Origin: Gordonia lacunae
Lineage (GTDB): Bacteria; Actinomycetota; Actinomycetes; Mycobacteriales; Mycobacteriaceae
DNA length: 64,000 nt
Assembly (NCBI RefSeq): GCF_002149015.1
Contig: NZ_NGFO01000028.1
Span: forward strand, 1 to 64,000
Reading direction: 5' to 3'
Shown: piece by piece, positions 46,314 to 55,500 of the stretch
Position numbering within the stretch: the stretch's first letter is position 1
Layout: each line of letters starts with the position of its first letter
The notes under the pieces: model-generated
The model's input: the letters and a program-made list of their open reading frames with translations, nothing else
Database searches by the model: none
What the model was told of the DNA's origin: nothing
Position numbers and translations under genes: made by a program

Positions 46314-48899
46314 GTGAACAGCGAAACCGCAACGCGCACAACCAAGACAGTGGTGGTGGTGGGCCACGGCATGGTCGGTCACCGCTTCGTCCAGGCGCTC
46401 CGCGAGCGTGACGCGACCGACCGGTGGCGGATCGAGATCGTCAGCGAGGAGATCGACCCGGCGTACGACCGGGTGGGGTTGTCCTCGTATGTCGGTGCCT
46501 GGCTGAGGAACTCACTCGCACTCGAGGGCAACACGTACGTCGGTGACGACCATGTGGTGACGCATCTCGGCGAGACCGTCACCGGCATCGACCGCGAGGC
46601 ACGACGGGTCGTCACCTCGAGTGGTCGCGAGATCGACTACGACGCCGTGGTTCTCGCCACCGGTTCCTACGCCTTCGTCCCGCCGGTTCCCGGGCACGAC
46701 AACGACCGGTGCTTCGTCTACCGCACCCTCGACGACCTCGACGACATCCGGGCCGCGGCCGAGGCGGCCGGTCCCGGGGCGACGGGCGTGGTCGTCGGCG
46801 GCGGCCTGCTCGGACTCGAGGCCGCCAACGCCCTCAAGCTCATGGGGATGACCCCGCATGTGGTGGAGTTCGCCCCGCGTCTGATGCCGATGCAGGTCGA
46901 CGACGGCGGTGGCGCGATCCTGAAGAACCTGGTGACCGGTCTCGGACTCGAGGTCCACACCGGGGTCGGTACGTCGGAGATCGCCGACGCCGAGGACGGC
47001 GGCCTGCGGGTGACGCTGTCCGACGAGTCGACGATCGACGCATCCCTGGTCGTCTTCTCGGCCGGCGTCCGGCCGCGCGATCAGCTGGCCCGCGACGCGG
47101 GGCTCGCGGTCGGCGAGCGCGGCGGCGTGCTCGTCGACGCCGGCTGTGTCACCGACGACGAGAACATCTACGCCATCGGCGAGGTCGCCGCCGTCGACGG
47201 CCGCTGCTACGGCCTCGTCGCCCCCGGATACTCGACCGCCGAAGTGGTCGCCGACCGTCTGCTCGGCGGCACGTCGGAGTTCCCCGGTGCCGACCTGTCC
47301 ACGAAGCTGAAGCTCCTCGGCGTCGACGTCGCCAGCTTCGGCGATGCCTTCGGCGCCACCGAGAACGCGCTCGAGATCACCTACCACGACGCCGTCGCCG
47401 GCCGGTACGCCAAGATCGTCGTCAGCGACGACGCGACGACGCTCCTCGGCGGGATCCTGGTCGGTGACGCCTCGGCCTACGCCATGCTCAAGCCGATGGT
47501 CGGTCGGGAGATCCCGGGTGATCCGGCCGCGCTCATCGCGCCCGAGGGCGGCGCGGCGGTGGGCATGGACGCGCTGCCCGACGACGCCGAGATCTGCTCG
47601 TGCAACGGCGTCTCGAAGGGCACGATCTGTTCGGCGATCGCGGCGGGCGCGTGCGAGGTCGCCGACATCAAGAAGGCGACCTGCGCCGGGACGACGTGCG
47701 GCGGCTGCCTGCCGAGCGTCAAGCAGCTGCTCGCCGCGTCGGGTGTCGAACTGAGCAAGTCACTGTGCGATCACTTCACCCAGTCGCGCGCCGAGCTGTT
47801 CGAGATCGTCGCTGTCACGGGAATACGGACGTTCTCCGAGCTCATCGAGCGCTACGGCACCGGCCTGGGATGCGAGATCTGCAAGCCGACCGTCGCCTCG
47901 ATCCTGGCGTCGACCTCCAGCGACCACATCCTCGAGGGCGAGCAGGCCGCCCTGCAGGACACCAACGACCACTTCCTGGCGAACATGCAGAAGAACGGGT
48001 CGTACTCCGTGGTGCCGCGGATGCCGGGTGGCGAGGTCACCCCCGAGCAGCTGATCGTGATCGGCGAGATCGCTCGCGACTTCGGGTTGTACACCAAGGT
48101 CACCGGCGGGCAGCGCATCGACCTGTTCGGTGCGCGGGTCGATCAGCTGCCGGAGATCTGGCGGCGCCTCGTCGACGCGGGCATGGAGTCGGGCCAGGCG
48201 TACGGCAAGAGCCTGCGCACCGTGAAGAGCTGCGTCGGCTCGACGTGGTGCCGGTACGGCGTGCAGGACTCGGTCGGCATGGCGGTGCTGCTGGAGAAGC
48301 GGTATCGCGGTCTGCGCTCGCCCCACAAGATCAAGTTCGGGGTGTCGGGATGTGCGCGCGAGTGCGCCGAGGCCCGGGGCAAGGACGTCGGCGTAATCGC
48401 CACCGAGCACGGTTGGAACCTCTACGTGGGCGGCAACGGCGGCCAGAGCCCGAAGCATGCGGTGCTGCTCGCCAGCGGAGTGGATGACGAGACCCTCGTC
48501 GCCTACATTGATCGGTACCTCATGTTCTACATCCGAACCGCCGATCGACTGCAGCGCACAGCGCCGTGGCTGGAGTCGCTCGACGGTGGCCTCGACCATC
48601 TGAAGGACGTCGTCTGCGAGGACAGCCTGGGACTCGCTGCCGAACTCGAGGACGCGATGGCCCGCCACGTCGGCGGGTACCAGGACGAGTGGGCGGCGGT
48701 ACTCGCCGACGAGGACAAGCTCAAGCGGTTCGTCTCGTTCGTGAACGCACCGGATGTCGTCGATCCGACCATCCGGTTCTCCGAGTACGAACGGAAGGCG
48801 CCGGTGCTGCTCGACATGCCGTCGGTCCGACCGAATACGGACGCGTCGAGCCCGGAGGCGTCGAGCACCGAACCGGTGAGAGAAGGAGTGCCCACATGA
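46314..48899 (+). CDS. nirB: NADH-dependent nitrite reductase, large subunit
   Basis: This 861-residue cytosolic enzyme reduces nitrite to ammonium. It has an N-terminal FAD/NAD(P)H pyridine-nucleotide-disulfide reductase part (VVVVGHGMVGHR, VVVGGGLLGLEAANAL). Next comes a BFD-like [2Fe-2S] segment (ICSCNGV near residue 428 and CAGTTCGGC about 30 residues on). The C-terminal siroheme/[4Fe-4S] domain has CVGSTWC near residue 640 and CARECAEARG near 680. GTG 46314 has GGGAG upstream. The end overlaps nirD in an ATGA junction. Confidence 0.95.
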   Translation: MNSETATRTTKTVVVVGHGMVGHRFVQALRERDATDRWRIEIVSEEIDPAYDRVGLSSYVGAWLRNSLALEGNTYVGDDHVVTHLGETVTGIDREARRVVTSSGREIDYDAVVLATGSYAFVPPVPGHDNDRCFVYRTLDDLDDIRAAAEAAGPGATGVVVGGGLLGLEAANALKLMGMTPHVVEFAPRLMPMQVDDGGGAILKNLVTGLGLEVHTGVGTSEIADAEDGGLRVTLSDESTIDASLVVFSAGVRPRDQLARDAGLAVGERGGVLVDAGCVTDDENIYAIGEVAAVDGRCYGLVAPGYSTAEVVADRLLGGTSEFPGADLSTKLKLLGVDVASFGDAFGATENALEITYHDAVAGRYAKIVVSDDATTLLGGILVGDASAYAMLKPMVGREIPGDPAALIAPEGGAAVGMDALPDDAEICSCNGVSKGTICSAIAAGACEVADIKKATCAGTTCGGCLPSVKQLLAASGVELSKSLCDHFTQSRAELFEIVAVTGIRTFSELIERYGTGLGCEICKPTVASILASTSSDHILEGEQAALQDTNDHFLANMQKNGSYSVVPRMPGGEVTPEQLIVIGEIARDFGLYTKVTGGQRIDLFGARVDQLPEIWRRLVDAGMESGQAYGKSLRTVKSCVGSTWCRYGVQDSVGMAVLLEKRYRGLRSPHKIKFGVSGCARECAEARGKDVGVIATEHGWNLYVGGNGGQSPKHAVLLASGVDDETLVAYIDRYLMFYIRTADRLQRTAPWLESLDGGLDHLKDVVCEDSLGLAAELEDAMARHVGGYQDEWAAVLADEDKLKRFVSFVNAPDVVDPTIRFSEYERKAPVLLDMPSVRPNTDASSPEASSTEPVREGVPT

Positions 48900-49336
48900 C
48901 CATCGCGCCAGGGGAGGCCGACACCATGTCCGCAGAGAGCACGTCCATCGGTACCGCTGTTGGGGCGCGCGAGGGGAGTTGGGTGCGCGCCTGTTCCATC
49001 GACGACCTGATCGTCGGTCGCGGGGCGGCCGTGCTCGGTCCCGGCGGCGTCCAGGCCGCTCTGTTCCGCCTGCCCGCCGCCGAGTCGGATCGCGAGGCGG
49101 CGCCCGGCCGTTCCCGGTTGTACGCCATCGGCAACATCGATCCCTTCGGCCGGGCCGCGGTTCTGTCGCGGGGCCTCACCGGCGATCGCGGGGGAGAGCC
49201 CACCGTCGCCTCGCCGCTGGGCAAGCAGGTCTTCGCGCTGCGGACCGGTGTCTGCCTGGACGACGAGACCGTGTCGGTCCCGAGCTACGGAGTACGCGTC
49301 GTCAACCGCATCGTCGAGGTGTTCTTCCCGGCGTGA
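48896..49336 (+). CDS. nirD: Nitrite reductase small subunit NirD
   Basis: This 146-residue Rieske-fold protein lacks the Cys/His cluster ligands, as is usual for NirD. It supports NirB activity. It has an N-terminal extension of about 25 residues before WVRACSIDDL and ends in VVNRIVEVFFPA. The ATG overlaps the nirB stop codon and its own stop overlaps the next gene's GTG. Confidence 0.92.
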   Translation: MTIAPGEADTMSAESTSIGTAVGAREGSWVRACSIDDLIVGRGAAVLGPGGVQAALFRLPAAESDREAAPGRSRLYAIGNIDPFGRAAVLSRGLTGDRGGEPTVASPLGKQVFALRTGVCLDDETVSVPSYGVRVVNRIVEVFFPA

Positions 49337-50526
49337 ACACCATGACCCCCACCGGTGCAGACCCCGCCGGCTCAGGCCCGCCGGACGCGGATCCGCTACC
49401 GCTCGCCGGTTTCACCATCGGCATCACCGCGGCACGGCGTGCCGAAGAATTCGCCGTGCTGCTGGAACGACGCGGTGCCGAGGTGATGCACGCCCCGACC
49501 ATCCGCATCCTGCCGCTGGTCGACGACACCGAACTCGAGCGGGTGACCGAGGAACTGATCGCCAACCCGCCGGAGGTGATGGTCGCGACGACCGGTATCG
49601 GGTTCCGCGGGTGGGTCGAGGCCGCCGACGGCTGGGGCAACGCCGAAGCCGTGCTGCGGGCACTGACCGAGAGCCGGTTGATCGCCCGTGGTCCGAAGGC
49701 CAAGGGCGCGATCCGGGCGGCGGGTCTGCGCGAGGAGTGGTCGCCGGAGAGCGAGTCCTCCTCGGAGGTGCTCGACCGGTTGCTGGAAGAGGGCGTCGAC
49801 GGCGTGCGGATCGCCGTCCAATTGCACGGCGCCACCAGTGAATGGGAACCGCTGCCGGATTTCTGCACGGTGCTGCGCGCCGCCGGCGCCGAGGTGGTGC
49901 CCATCCCGGTGTACCGGTGGAACATGCATCCCGACGTGGCGCGCATCGACAAGATGATCGCGGCCGTGCTCCGCGGCGATCTCGACGCGATCACCTTCAC
50001 CAGTGCACCCGCGGCGGCGTCGATCCTGACCCGCGCCAAGGAGCTGGGCAAGCTGCAACAGTTCATCCACGCGTTGCGGACCGCGGTGCCGGTCATGTGT
50101 GTCGGTTCGGTGACCGCCAGTCCGCTGGAGGCGCTGCAGATCCCGACGATCTACCCGCGCCGGTTCCGGCTCGGTGCACTCGCGCGTCTGATCACCGACG
50201 AACTGCCACGCCGTAGCCATCTGCTGCGGGTCGCCGGCCACGACACCGCCATCCGCGGACAGGCCGTGGTGGTCGACGGTGAGCTCCGCGAGATGTCGGC
50301 GACGAGTCTGCTCCTGCTCAAGCTGCTGGCCCGTAACCCGGGTCGCGTGGTCTCCCGGCAGGAGCTGCTCGCGGGGTTGCCCGGCGACAGCTCCGACACC
50401 CATGCGGTCGAGGTCGCCGTCGCGCGACTCCGTGCCGCGCTGGGGGATTCGAAGATGGTGCAGACCGTGGTCAAACGTGGGTACCGACTGGCCGTCGACC
50501 TCGAGTACGACGCCGACGACGAGTGA
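49333..50526 (+). CDS. Uroporphyrinogen-III synthase fused to OmpR-type DNA-binding domain
   Basis: This 397-residue protein has an N-terminal HemD-like domain (FTIGITAARRAEEFAVLLE, VMVATTGIGFRGW, DAITFTSAPAAASIL). A C-terminal winged-helix of Trans_reg_C type follows (VVSRQELLAG, then VEVAVARLRAAL and VVKRGYRLAV). It corresponds to Rv0260c of M. tuberculosis. It may make uroporphyrinogen III for siroheme, regulate the cassette, or both. The GTG start overlaps the nirD stop (GTGA). Confidence 0.88.
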   Translation: MNTMTPTGADPAGSGPPDADPLPLAGFTIGITAARRAEEFAVLLERRGAEVMHAPTIRILPLVDDTELERVTEELIANPPEVMVATTGIGFRGWVEAADGWGNAEAVLRALTESRLIARGPKAKGAIRAAGLREEWSPESESSSEVLDRLLEEGVDGVRIAVQLHGATSEWEPLPDFCTVLRAAGAEVVPIPVYRWNMHPDVARIDKMIAAVLRGDLDAITFTSAPAAASILTRAKELGKLQQFIHALRTAVPVMCVGSVTASPLEALQIPTIYPRRFRLGALARLITDELPRRSHLLRVAGHDTAIRGQAVVVDGELREMSATSLLLLKLLARNPGRVVSRQELLAGLPGDSSDTHAVEVAVARLRAALGDSKMVQTVVKRGYRLAVDLEYDADDE

Positions 50527-50543
50527 GAAGGAAGCGAGAACAC

Positions 50544-51287
50544 ATGCACGACAACCATGTACGGCTTCCGCACGGTGACCGGTTGCAGGGGTACAGCCCG
50601 GTCCTGGTCGCGCACGGGACCCGTAATCCGCAGGGGGTCTCGGTGATCGCCCAGATCGCGGAGGCCGTCAGCGAGCGGATCGGACTCACCCGCACCGCGT
50701 TCGTCGACGTCCTCGGGCCGACACCGAGTGAGGTCATCGCCGACCTGGATCGTCCCGCCGTCCTGGTCCCGGCGTTCCTCGCCTCGGGATATCACGTCCG
50801 CAAAGACCTACCCGAACACGTCGCGGCCGCCGGCCGGGACGACACCGTGGTCACCCGGGCGCTCGGACCCGACCCGGCCATCGCCTCGGTCGCGCGACTC
50901 CGCCTGGCCGAAGCGGGGTGGGAACCGGGCGACGCGGTCGTGCTCGCCGCCGCCGGTTCGTCGGACGAGAGTGCCTGTGGTCAGGTGCATCTGGCTGCCC
51001 GGCAACTGGAATCGCTCATCGGTGGGCGGGTCGAGGTCGGGTTCATCACGACGGCGACGCCCAGTGTGCCCGACGCCGTGGAGCGGGCCCGGCGTACGGG
51101 CCGCCGAGTCGTGATCGCGAGCCACCTCCTCGCCCCGGGGTTGTTCCACCAGCGTCTGGGCACCTACGGTGCGGACGCCGTCGCCGCACCCCTGGGACCG
51201 GACCCGCGGATCGTCGACCTGATCGTGACGCGGATGCGCGCGGCGATCAGTCCGTACCGGCGGACCGCCGCGGCCCGTCTGAGGTAG
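50544..51287 (+). CDS. sirB: Sirohydrochlorin chelatase (CbiX/SirB-like)
   Basis: This 247-residue protein has two CbiX-like halves. Metal-binding His residues are visible in LVAHGTRNP near the N-terminus, GYHVRKDL, and ASHLLAPGLFHQRL near the C-terminus. It inserts ferrous iron into sirohydrochlorin to give siroheme for NirB. AAGGAAG precedes the ATG. It closes the nitrite cassette and overlaps the convergent alkyltransferase-like gene by 41 bp. Confidence 0.88.
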   Translation: MHDNHVRLPHGDRLQGYSPVLVAHGTRNPQGVSVIAQIAEAVSERIGLTRTAFVDVLGPTPSEVIADLDRPAVLVPAFLASGYHVRKDLPEHVAAAGRDDTVVTRALGPDPAIASVARLRLAEAGWEPGDAVVLAAAGSSDESACGQVHLAARQLESLIGGRVEVGFITTATPSVPDAVERARRTGRRVVIASHLLAPGLFHQRLGTYGADAVAAPLGPDPRIVDLIVTRMRAAISPYRRTAAARLR

Positions 51288-51597
51288 GCAACTCCTCACG
51301 AGGCGGCGTCCAGCGGCACTCCCGCAGTCGGATCCGCCCGTCGGTGATCGGAACACCCTCCGCCCGTAGGCGTTCCAGTTGCCGGGTCGCGAGGTGAGCC
51401 GCCGGCCGGCCGTCGGCGGGCACCACGCGGTGCCAGGGCAGGTCGGCGGTGTCGGTCCGCATGATCCAGCCGACGATCCGAGGGCTGGACAGTCCGGCTG
51501 CCCCCGCCAGGTCACCGTAGGTGCTCACCTGGCCCACCGGGATCGCCGACACCAGTGCGCGGACCCGTTCCACCTGCTCGTCGGTGATGGACGCCAT
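51247..51597 (-). CDS. Alkyltransferase-like protein (ATL, MGMT family)
   Basis: This 116-residue protein has the MGMT fold core (GLSSPRIVGWIMRT). The reactive Cys of the PCHRV motif is replaced by Trp55 (PWHRVV). Such ATL proteins cannot transfer alkyl groups; they bind O6-alkylguanine and channel it to nucleotide excision repair. It corresponds to Rv3204. Confidence 0.88.
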   Translation of the reverse strand: MASITDEQVERVRALVSAIPVGQVSTYGDLAGAAGLSSPRIVGWIMRTDTADLPWHRVVPADGRPAAHLATRQLERLRAEGVPITDGRIRLRECRWTPPREELPTSDGPRRSAGTD

Positions 51598-51660
51598 CGG
51601 CGCAGACCTCCCATCGTTCTCGTCGGGCCCGTCCCGCCGGGCCGCCGTGACCGATCCGCG

Positions 51661-52437
51661 CTACAGCAGCGATCGGATCAGGGTGGCGCTGAGCCCGGGT
51701 TCGAGGAACGGCACCATGTGCCCGCAGTCGGCGTGGTGGACGGTGACCTCGGCACCGCGTTCACTCGCGCAGGCATCCAGGAAGGCCGGCCGCACGAACG
51801 GAGGCTGGACCTGGTCGGCGACCACCACATGGGTCGGTGTGCCGGGCGGCGGAAGAACTGCGGGTCTTGCCATCTCACTCCACGACGCCGCCGCGGCCGG
51901 GGCGCTGACCCGCCAGCCGACCCGCCCCCGCGGCCGCGGGACGAGATGCTCGGCGAGCTCGGCCTCCATGAGCGGGTCGGGAACGGCGGCCCAGCCCTCG
52001 GCGCGTTTCGCCGAGCGGGCGGCGTCGGCGTCGGCGTAGTCCCAGTTGTCGAGACTGTCGGTGGCCACCTCGAGGGCGAACTCGGGGTCGAGGCCCTGCG
52101 CGGGATCGAGCAGCACCAGACCCTTGACCGCGTCCGGGCGGCGGTTGGCCAGGTGCAGGGCCAGTGCGCCGCCGAAGGAGTGACCCACGACGACGACCGG
52201 TTGCTCGTCGGCGGGGATGTGGTCGTCGATCACCGCGGACAGCGCCCGCACCTGGTGTTCGATGCTCCATGGCGGGCGCCACGGTGACCGGCCGTGACCG
52301 ATCAGGTCCGGCGCGACGAGCCGGACACCGGGGAGGTGCTGGGCCAGCGCTGCCCAGCGACGGCCGTGGCCGGTGAGCCCGTGGATGGCGAGAACCGCAG
52401 GACCGCTGCCGAAGACATGGGTGTTGAGAGCTGCCAC
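51661..52437 (-). CDS. Alpha/beta hydrolase, LipV-like
   Basis: This 258-residue esterase/lipase has oxyanion-hole residues in AIHGLTGHGRRW, the nucleophile elbow GHSFGG, and the C-terminal catalytic His in CGHMVPF. It corresponds to LipV (Rv3203). The real substrate is unknown. GTG 52437 (VAALNTHVFGSG) is the start; a longer frame to 54048 is antisense to adnA. It diverges from adnA with 114 bp between. Confidence 0.87.
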   Translation of the reverse strand: MAALNTHVFGSGPAVLAIHGLTGHGRRWAALAQHLPGVRLVAPDLIGHGRSPWRPPWSIEHQVRALSAVIDDHIPADEQPVVVVGHSFGGALALHLANRRPDAVKGLVLLDPAQGLDPEFALEVATDSLDNWDYADADAARSAKRAEGWAAVPDPLMEAELAEHLVPRPRGRVGWRVSAPAAAASWSEMARPAVLPPPGTPTHVVVADQVQPPFVRPAFLDACASERGAEVTVHHADCGHMVPFLEPGLSATLIRSLL

Positions 52438-52551
52438 CCGTCCATCCTGCCGTACGGCGCACGGCGGGAACCGATGCAGGTGGCGGACGGGAACCGACGC
52501 AGGTGGCGGCGCCTCGCCGAGGGCGTCGGTGGGCCATGATTCGATGGGTGC

Positions 52552-55500
52552 ATGAGTCGGAGACCGGGCGCCCAGACCTCGCGCAGCGCGCTGCGTGCGC
52601 GACTGGTCGCGGCGCCCGACTCGACGGATCGGCCGCGGCACTGGCCGCCCTCGGTGGCCGCGGTCATCGAGCCGCCCACCAGCCGCCCGGCCGACGAGGA
52701 GCAGGCCTGGCGTCCGGTGCGCGTGCACGGCGGCCCGGGGAGCGGGAAAACGGCGCTGATCGTCGACGCCGCGGTGGCCCGCCTGCTCGACCCGGCCACC
52801 GATCCGGAGTCCGTTCTCGTCCTGGCGTCCAGCCGGCGCGCGGCCGTCGCCTTGCGCGAGGAGATCACCCGGCGCGTCCTCTCCGCCGGGTCGAGCGGCC
52901 GACGGGTTCTCGGCGGTGCCCTGCGCGAGCCGCTCGTGCGGACCGTGCATTCCTACGCCTTCGCGATCCTGCGCCTGCAGGCCCAGGCCCACAACAATCC
53001 GCCGCCACGGCTCATCACGGGTTCCGAACAGGACGTCGTCCTGCGCGAGCTCCTCGCCGGCGACATCGAGGACGGCGCGGGTTACTGGCCGGCTCACCTG
53101 CGGCCCGCGCTGGGCACCGACGGTTTCGCCCAGGCGCTGCGCGACCTGATGATGCGCGCCGCCGAGCGCGGCGTGGGTCCCGAAGAGCTTGCCGCGCTCG
53201 GCCGTACACACAAGCGGCCGGAGTGGACCGCGGCAGCTCGCGCGTACGCGCAATACGAGCAGAACATGCTGCTGCGCGGGGCGGTCGGTCTCGAGACGCC
53301 GGGTGCCTCGGCGCCCGCCGTCGACGCGGCCGAGCTGATCGGGTCGGCGCTGTCGGCGTTCGCCACCGATCCCGACCTCCTGAGCGGCGAGCGCCGCCGC
53401 ATCCGGCACCTGCTGGTCGACGATGCGCAACATCTCGATCCGCAAGCGGCGCAGCTCATCACGCTGGTCGGGACCGGAACCCTCTCGACGATCATCGCCG
53501 CCGACACCGACCAGTCCGTGTTCGGGTTCCGGGGTGCGAGTCCGCGCTTCGCCGACGGGCTGGCCGAACCCGGCAGCCCGCTCGACATCCTGCTCGAGGA
53601 CGACTTCCGCGCCCGGCCCGAGCTGTCCCGGCTCGGGCGCGCGATCGCCGCCCGGTTGCCCGGCGCCCGCCCGCATCCCTACCCCCAGCCGGTCACCGAT
53701 GTGGTTGCGGCCGAACCGGAGTCGGAGGTGCCAGGCCCCGCGAACGCGGGTGGCGTGGCCGCTGTACGGGTCTACGGGTCCGCGGCCAAGGAGGCCACCG
53801 CCATCGCCGATCTGCTGCGGCGTGCTCATCTCTTCGACGAGGTGCCGTGGTCGCAGATGGCGGTCGTCGTGCGGTCGGTGTCGCTGGCGCTGCCGCCCCT
53901 GCGCCGAGCCTTCCGGTCCGCGGGTGTACCCCTGACGACGCCCGCGAGTGACCTGCCGCTGCATCGGCAACGTGCCGTCATCGGTCTGATGCTGGTGCTG
54001 CGCGCTGTCGCCGCGCGCGCGGCGGCCCCGACATCGCCGGCCACGCACCCGGCGGACACGCTCACCGTCGACCCACCGGTCCCCGAGCCGTCCTCGACCG
54101 ACCTCTTCACCACCGAGGACACGCTCACGCTGCTCTCCGGTCCCATCGGCGCGGCCGACCCGGGATCGATGCGCCGGTTACGACGCGGTGTGCGACGCCT
54201 CGACGACGCCGACGACCCGGCGGGACAACCGGATTCGCTGACATCGCTGACCCGCGCGATCCGCGACCCCGAGGTCGGCGCGCGCTATCGCCGCCGACTC
54301 ACCGAGACCGAGGCGGCGCCACTGGCCCGTGTGCTCGACGTCGTCGGCGCGGCCCAACGGGTCCACGACGCGCGGCGCGGGATCGAGGAGACCCTGTGGG
54401 CGGCGTGGCAGGCCACCGGGCTCGAGCGACGGTGGGCGGCCTCGGCGGTTCGCGGCGGTCCGGCCGGCGAGCAGGCCGACCGCGACCTCGACGCCGTCAT
54501 GGCGATGTTCGAGTCCGCCGCCGACTTCACCGACACGCTGCCCGCGGCCGGGCCGGCCGGGTTCGTGCACTACCTGTCCCAGCTACAGATCCCGCGCGAT
54601 ACCCGGACGGCCACCGCGGCAACCGAATCGGTGACGGTGCTCTCCGCGCACGCCGCAGTGGGGCGCGAGTGGGAGGTCGTCGCCGTTGCGGGCGTCCAGG
54701 ACGGACTGTGGCCGTCGCTGCGCAGCCGTGGCGGCGTTCTGGCCACCGGGCAGCTCGTCGACATCCTCGACGGCATGGACGCCGACGCCGTGGACACCGT
54801 CGCCCGCGGGGCGACCGCACTCGCCGACGAGCGCCGGCTGTTCCTCGTCGCCTGTACCCGGGCGCGCAGCCGGCTGCTCGTGACCGCGGTCGAGGACGGC
54901 AGCGGCGACGCGTCACCGTCGCGCTTCATCACCGAACTCGCCGACCTGGTGGGCGATGTCGACGATCCGGCCGAGTCGGCCCGCGCCGAGGTCCGGCTCG
55001 ATCCCGGCGTCGACCGGGTGCTCTCGCTGCCCTCATTGGTCGCGACGCTGCGATCGGCGGTGATCGCCGGAGCCGACGAACCCGACGCGCCCCGGACGAA
55101 GGCCGCAGCGCGGCTGCTGGCCGAGCTGGCCGACTCCGACATCCCGGGTGCGCATCCGCGTGACTGGTTCGGGCTCGCCGCACCCAGCACCGACGATCCG
55201 CTGTGGACGCCGGAGTCGGGGCCGCTGACCCTCTCGCCGTCGAATGTCGATGCGCTGACCCGTTGTTCGTTGCGGTGGGTTCTCGAACGCAACGGCGGGC
55301 GCGACGGCGACGGCACCCCGGCACTGACCGGCAGCCTCGTGCACACGCTGGTCCAGGCGGTCGCCGGGCAACTCGACCCGGCCGAGGTCACCGCTGCCCT
55401 CCGCGACATCTGGGAACGTGTCGACACCGGGGCGGGCTGGTACTCGGCCCGCGAGCTCGAGCGCGCCGAGGGCATGCTCGGGCACTTCCGGGAGTGGCTG

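Noticed and set aside
52438-54048. N-terminal extension of the alpha/beta hydrolase to 795 codons
   Set aside because: The added part is antisense to adnA and not hydrolase-like; GTG 52437 gives the expected 258-residue protein.
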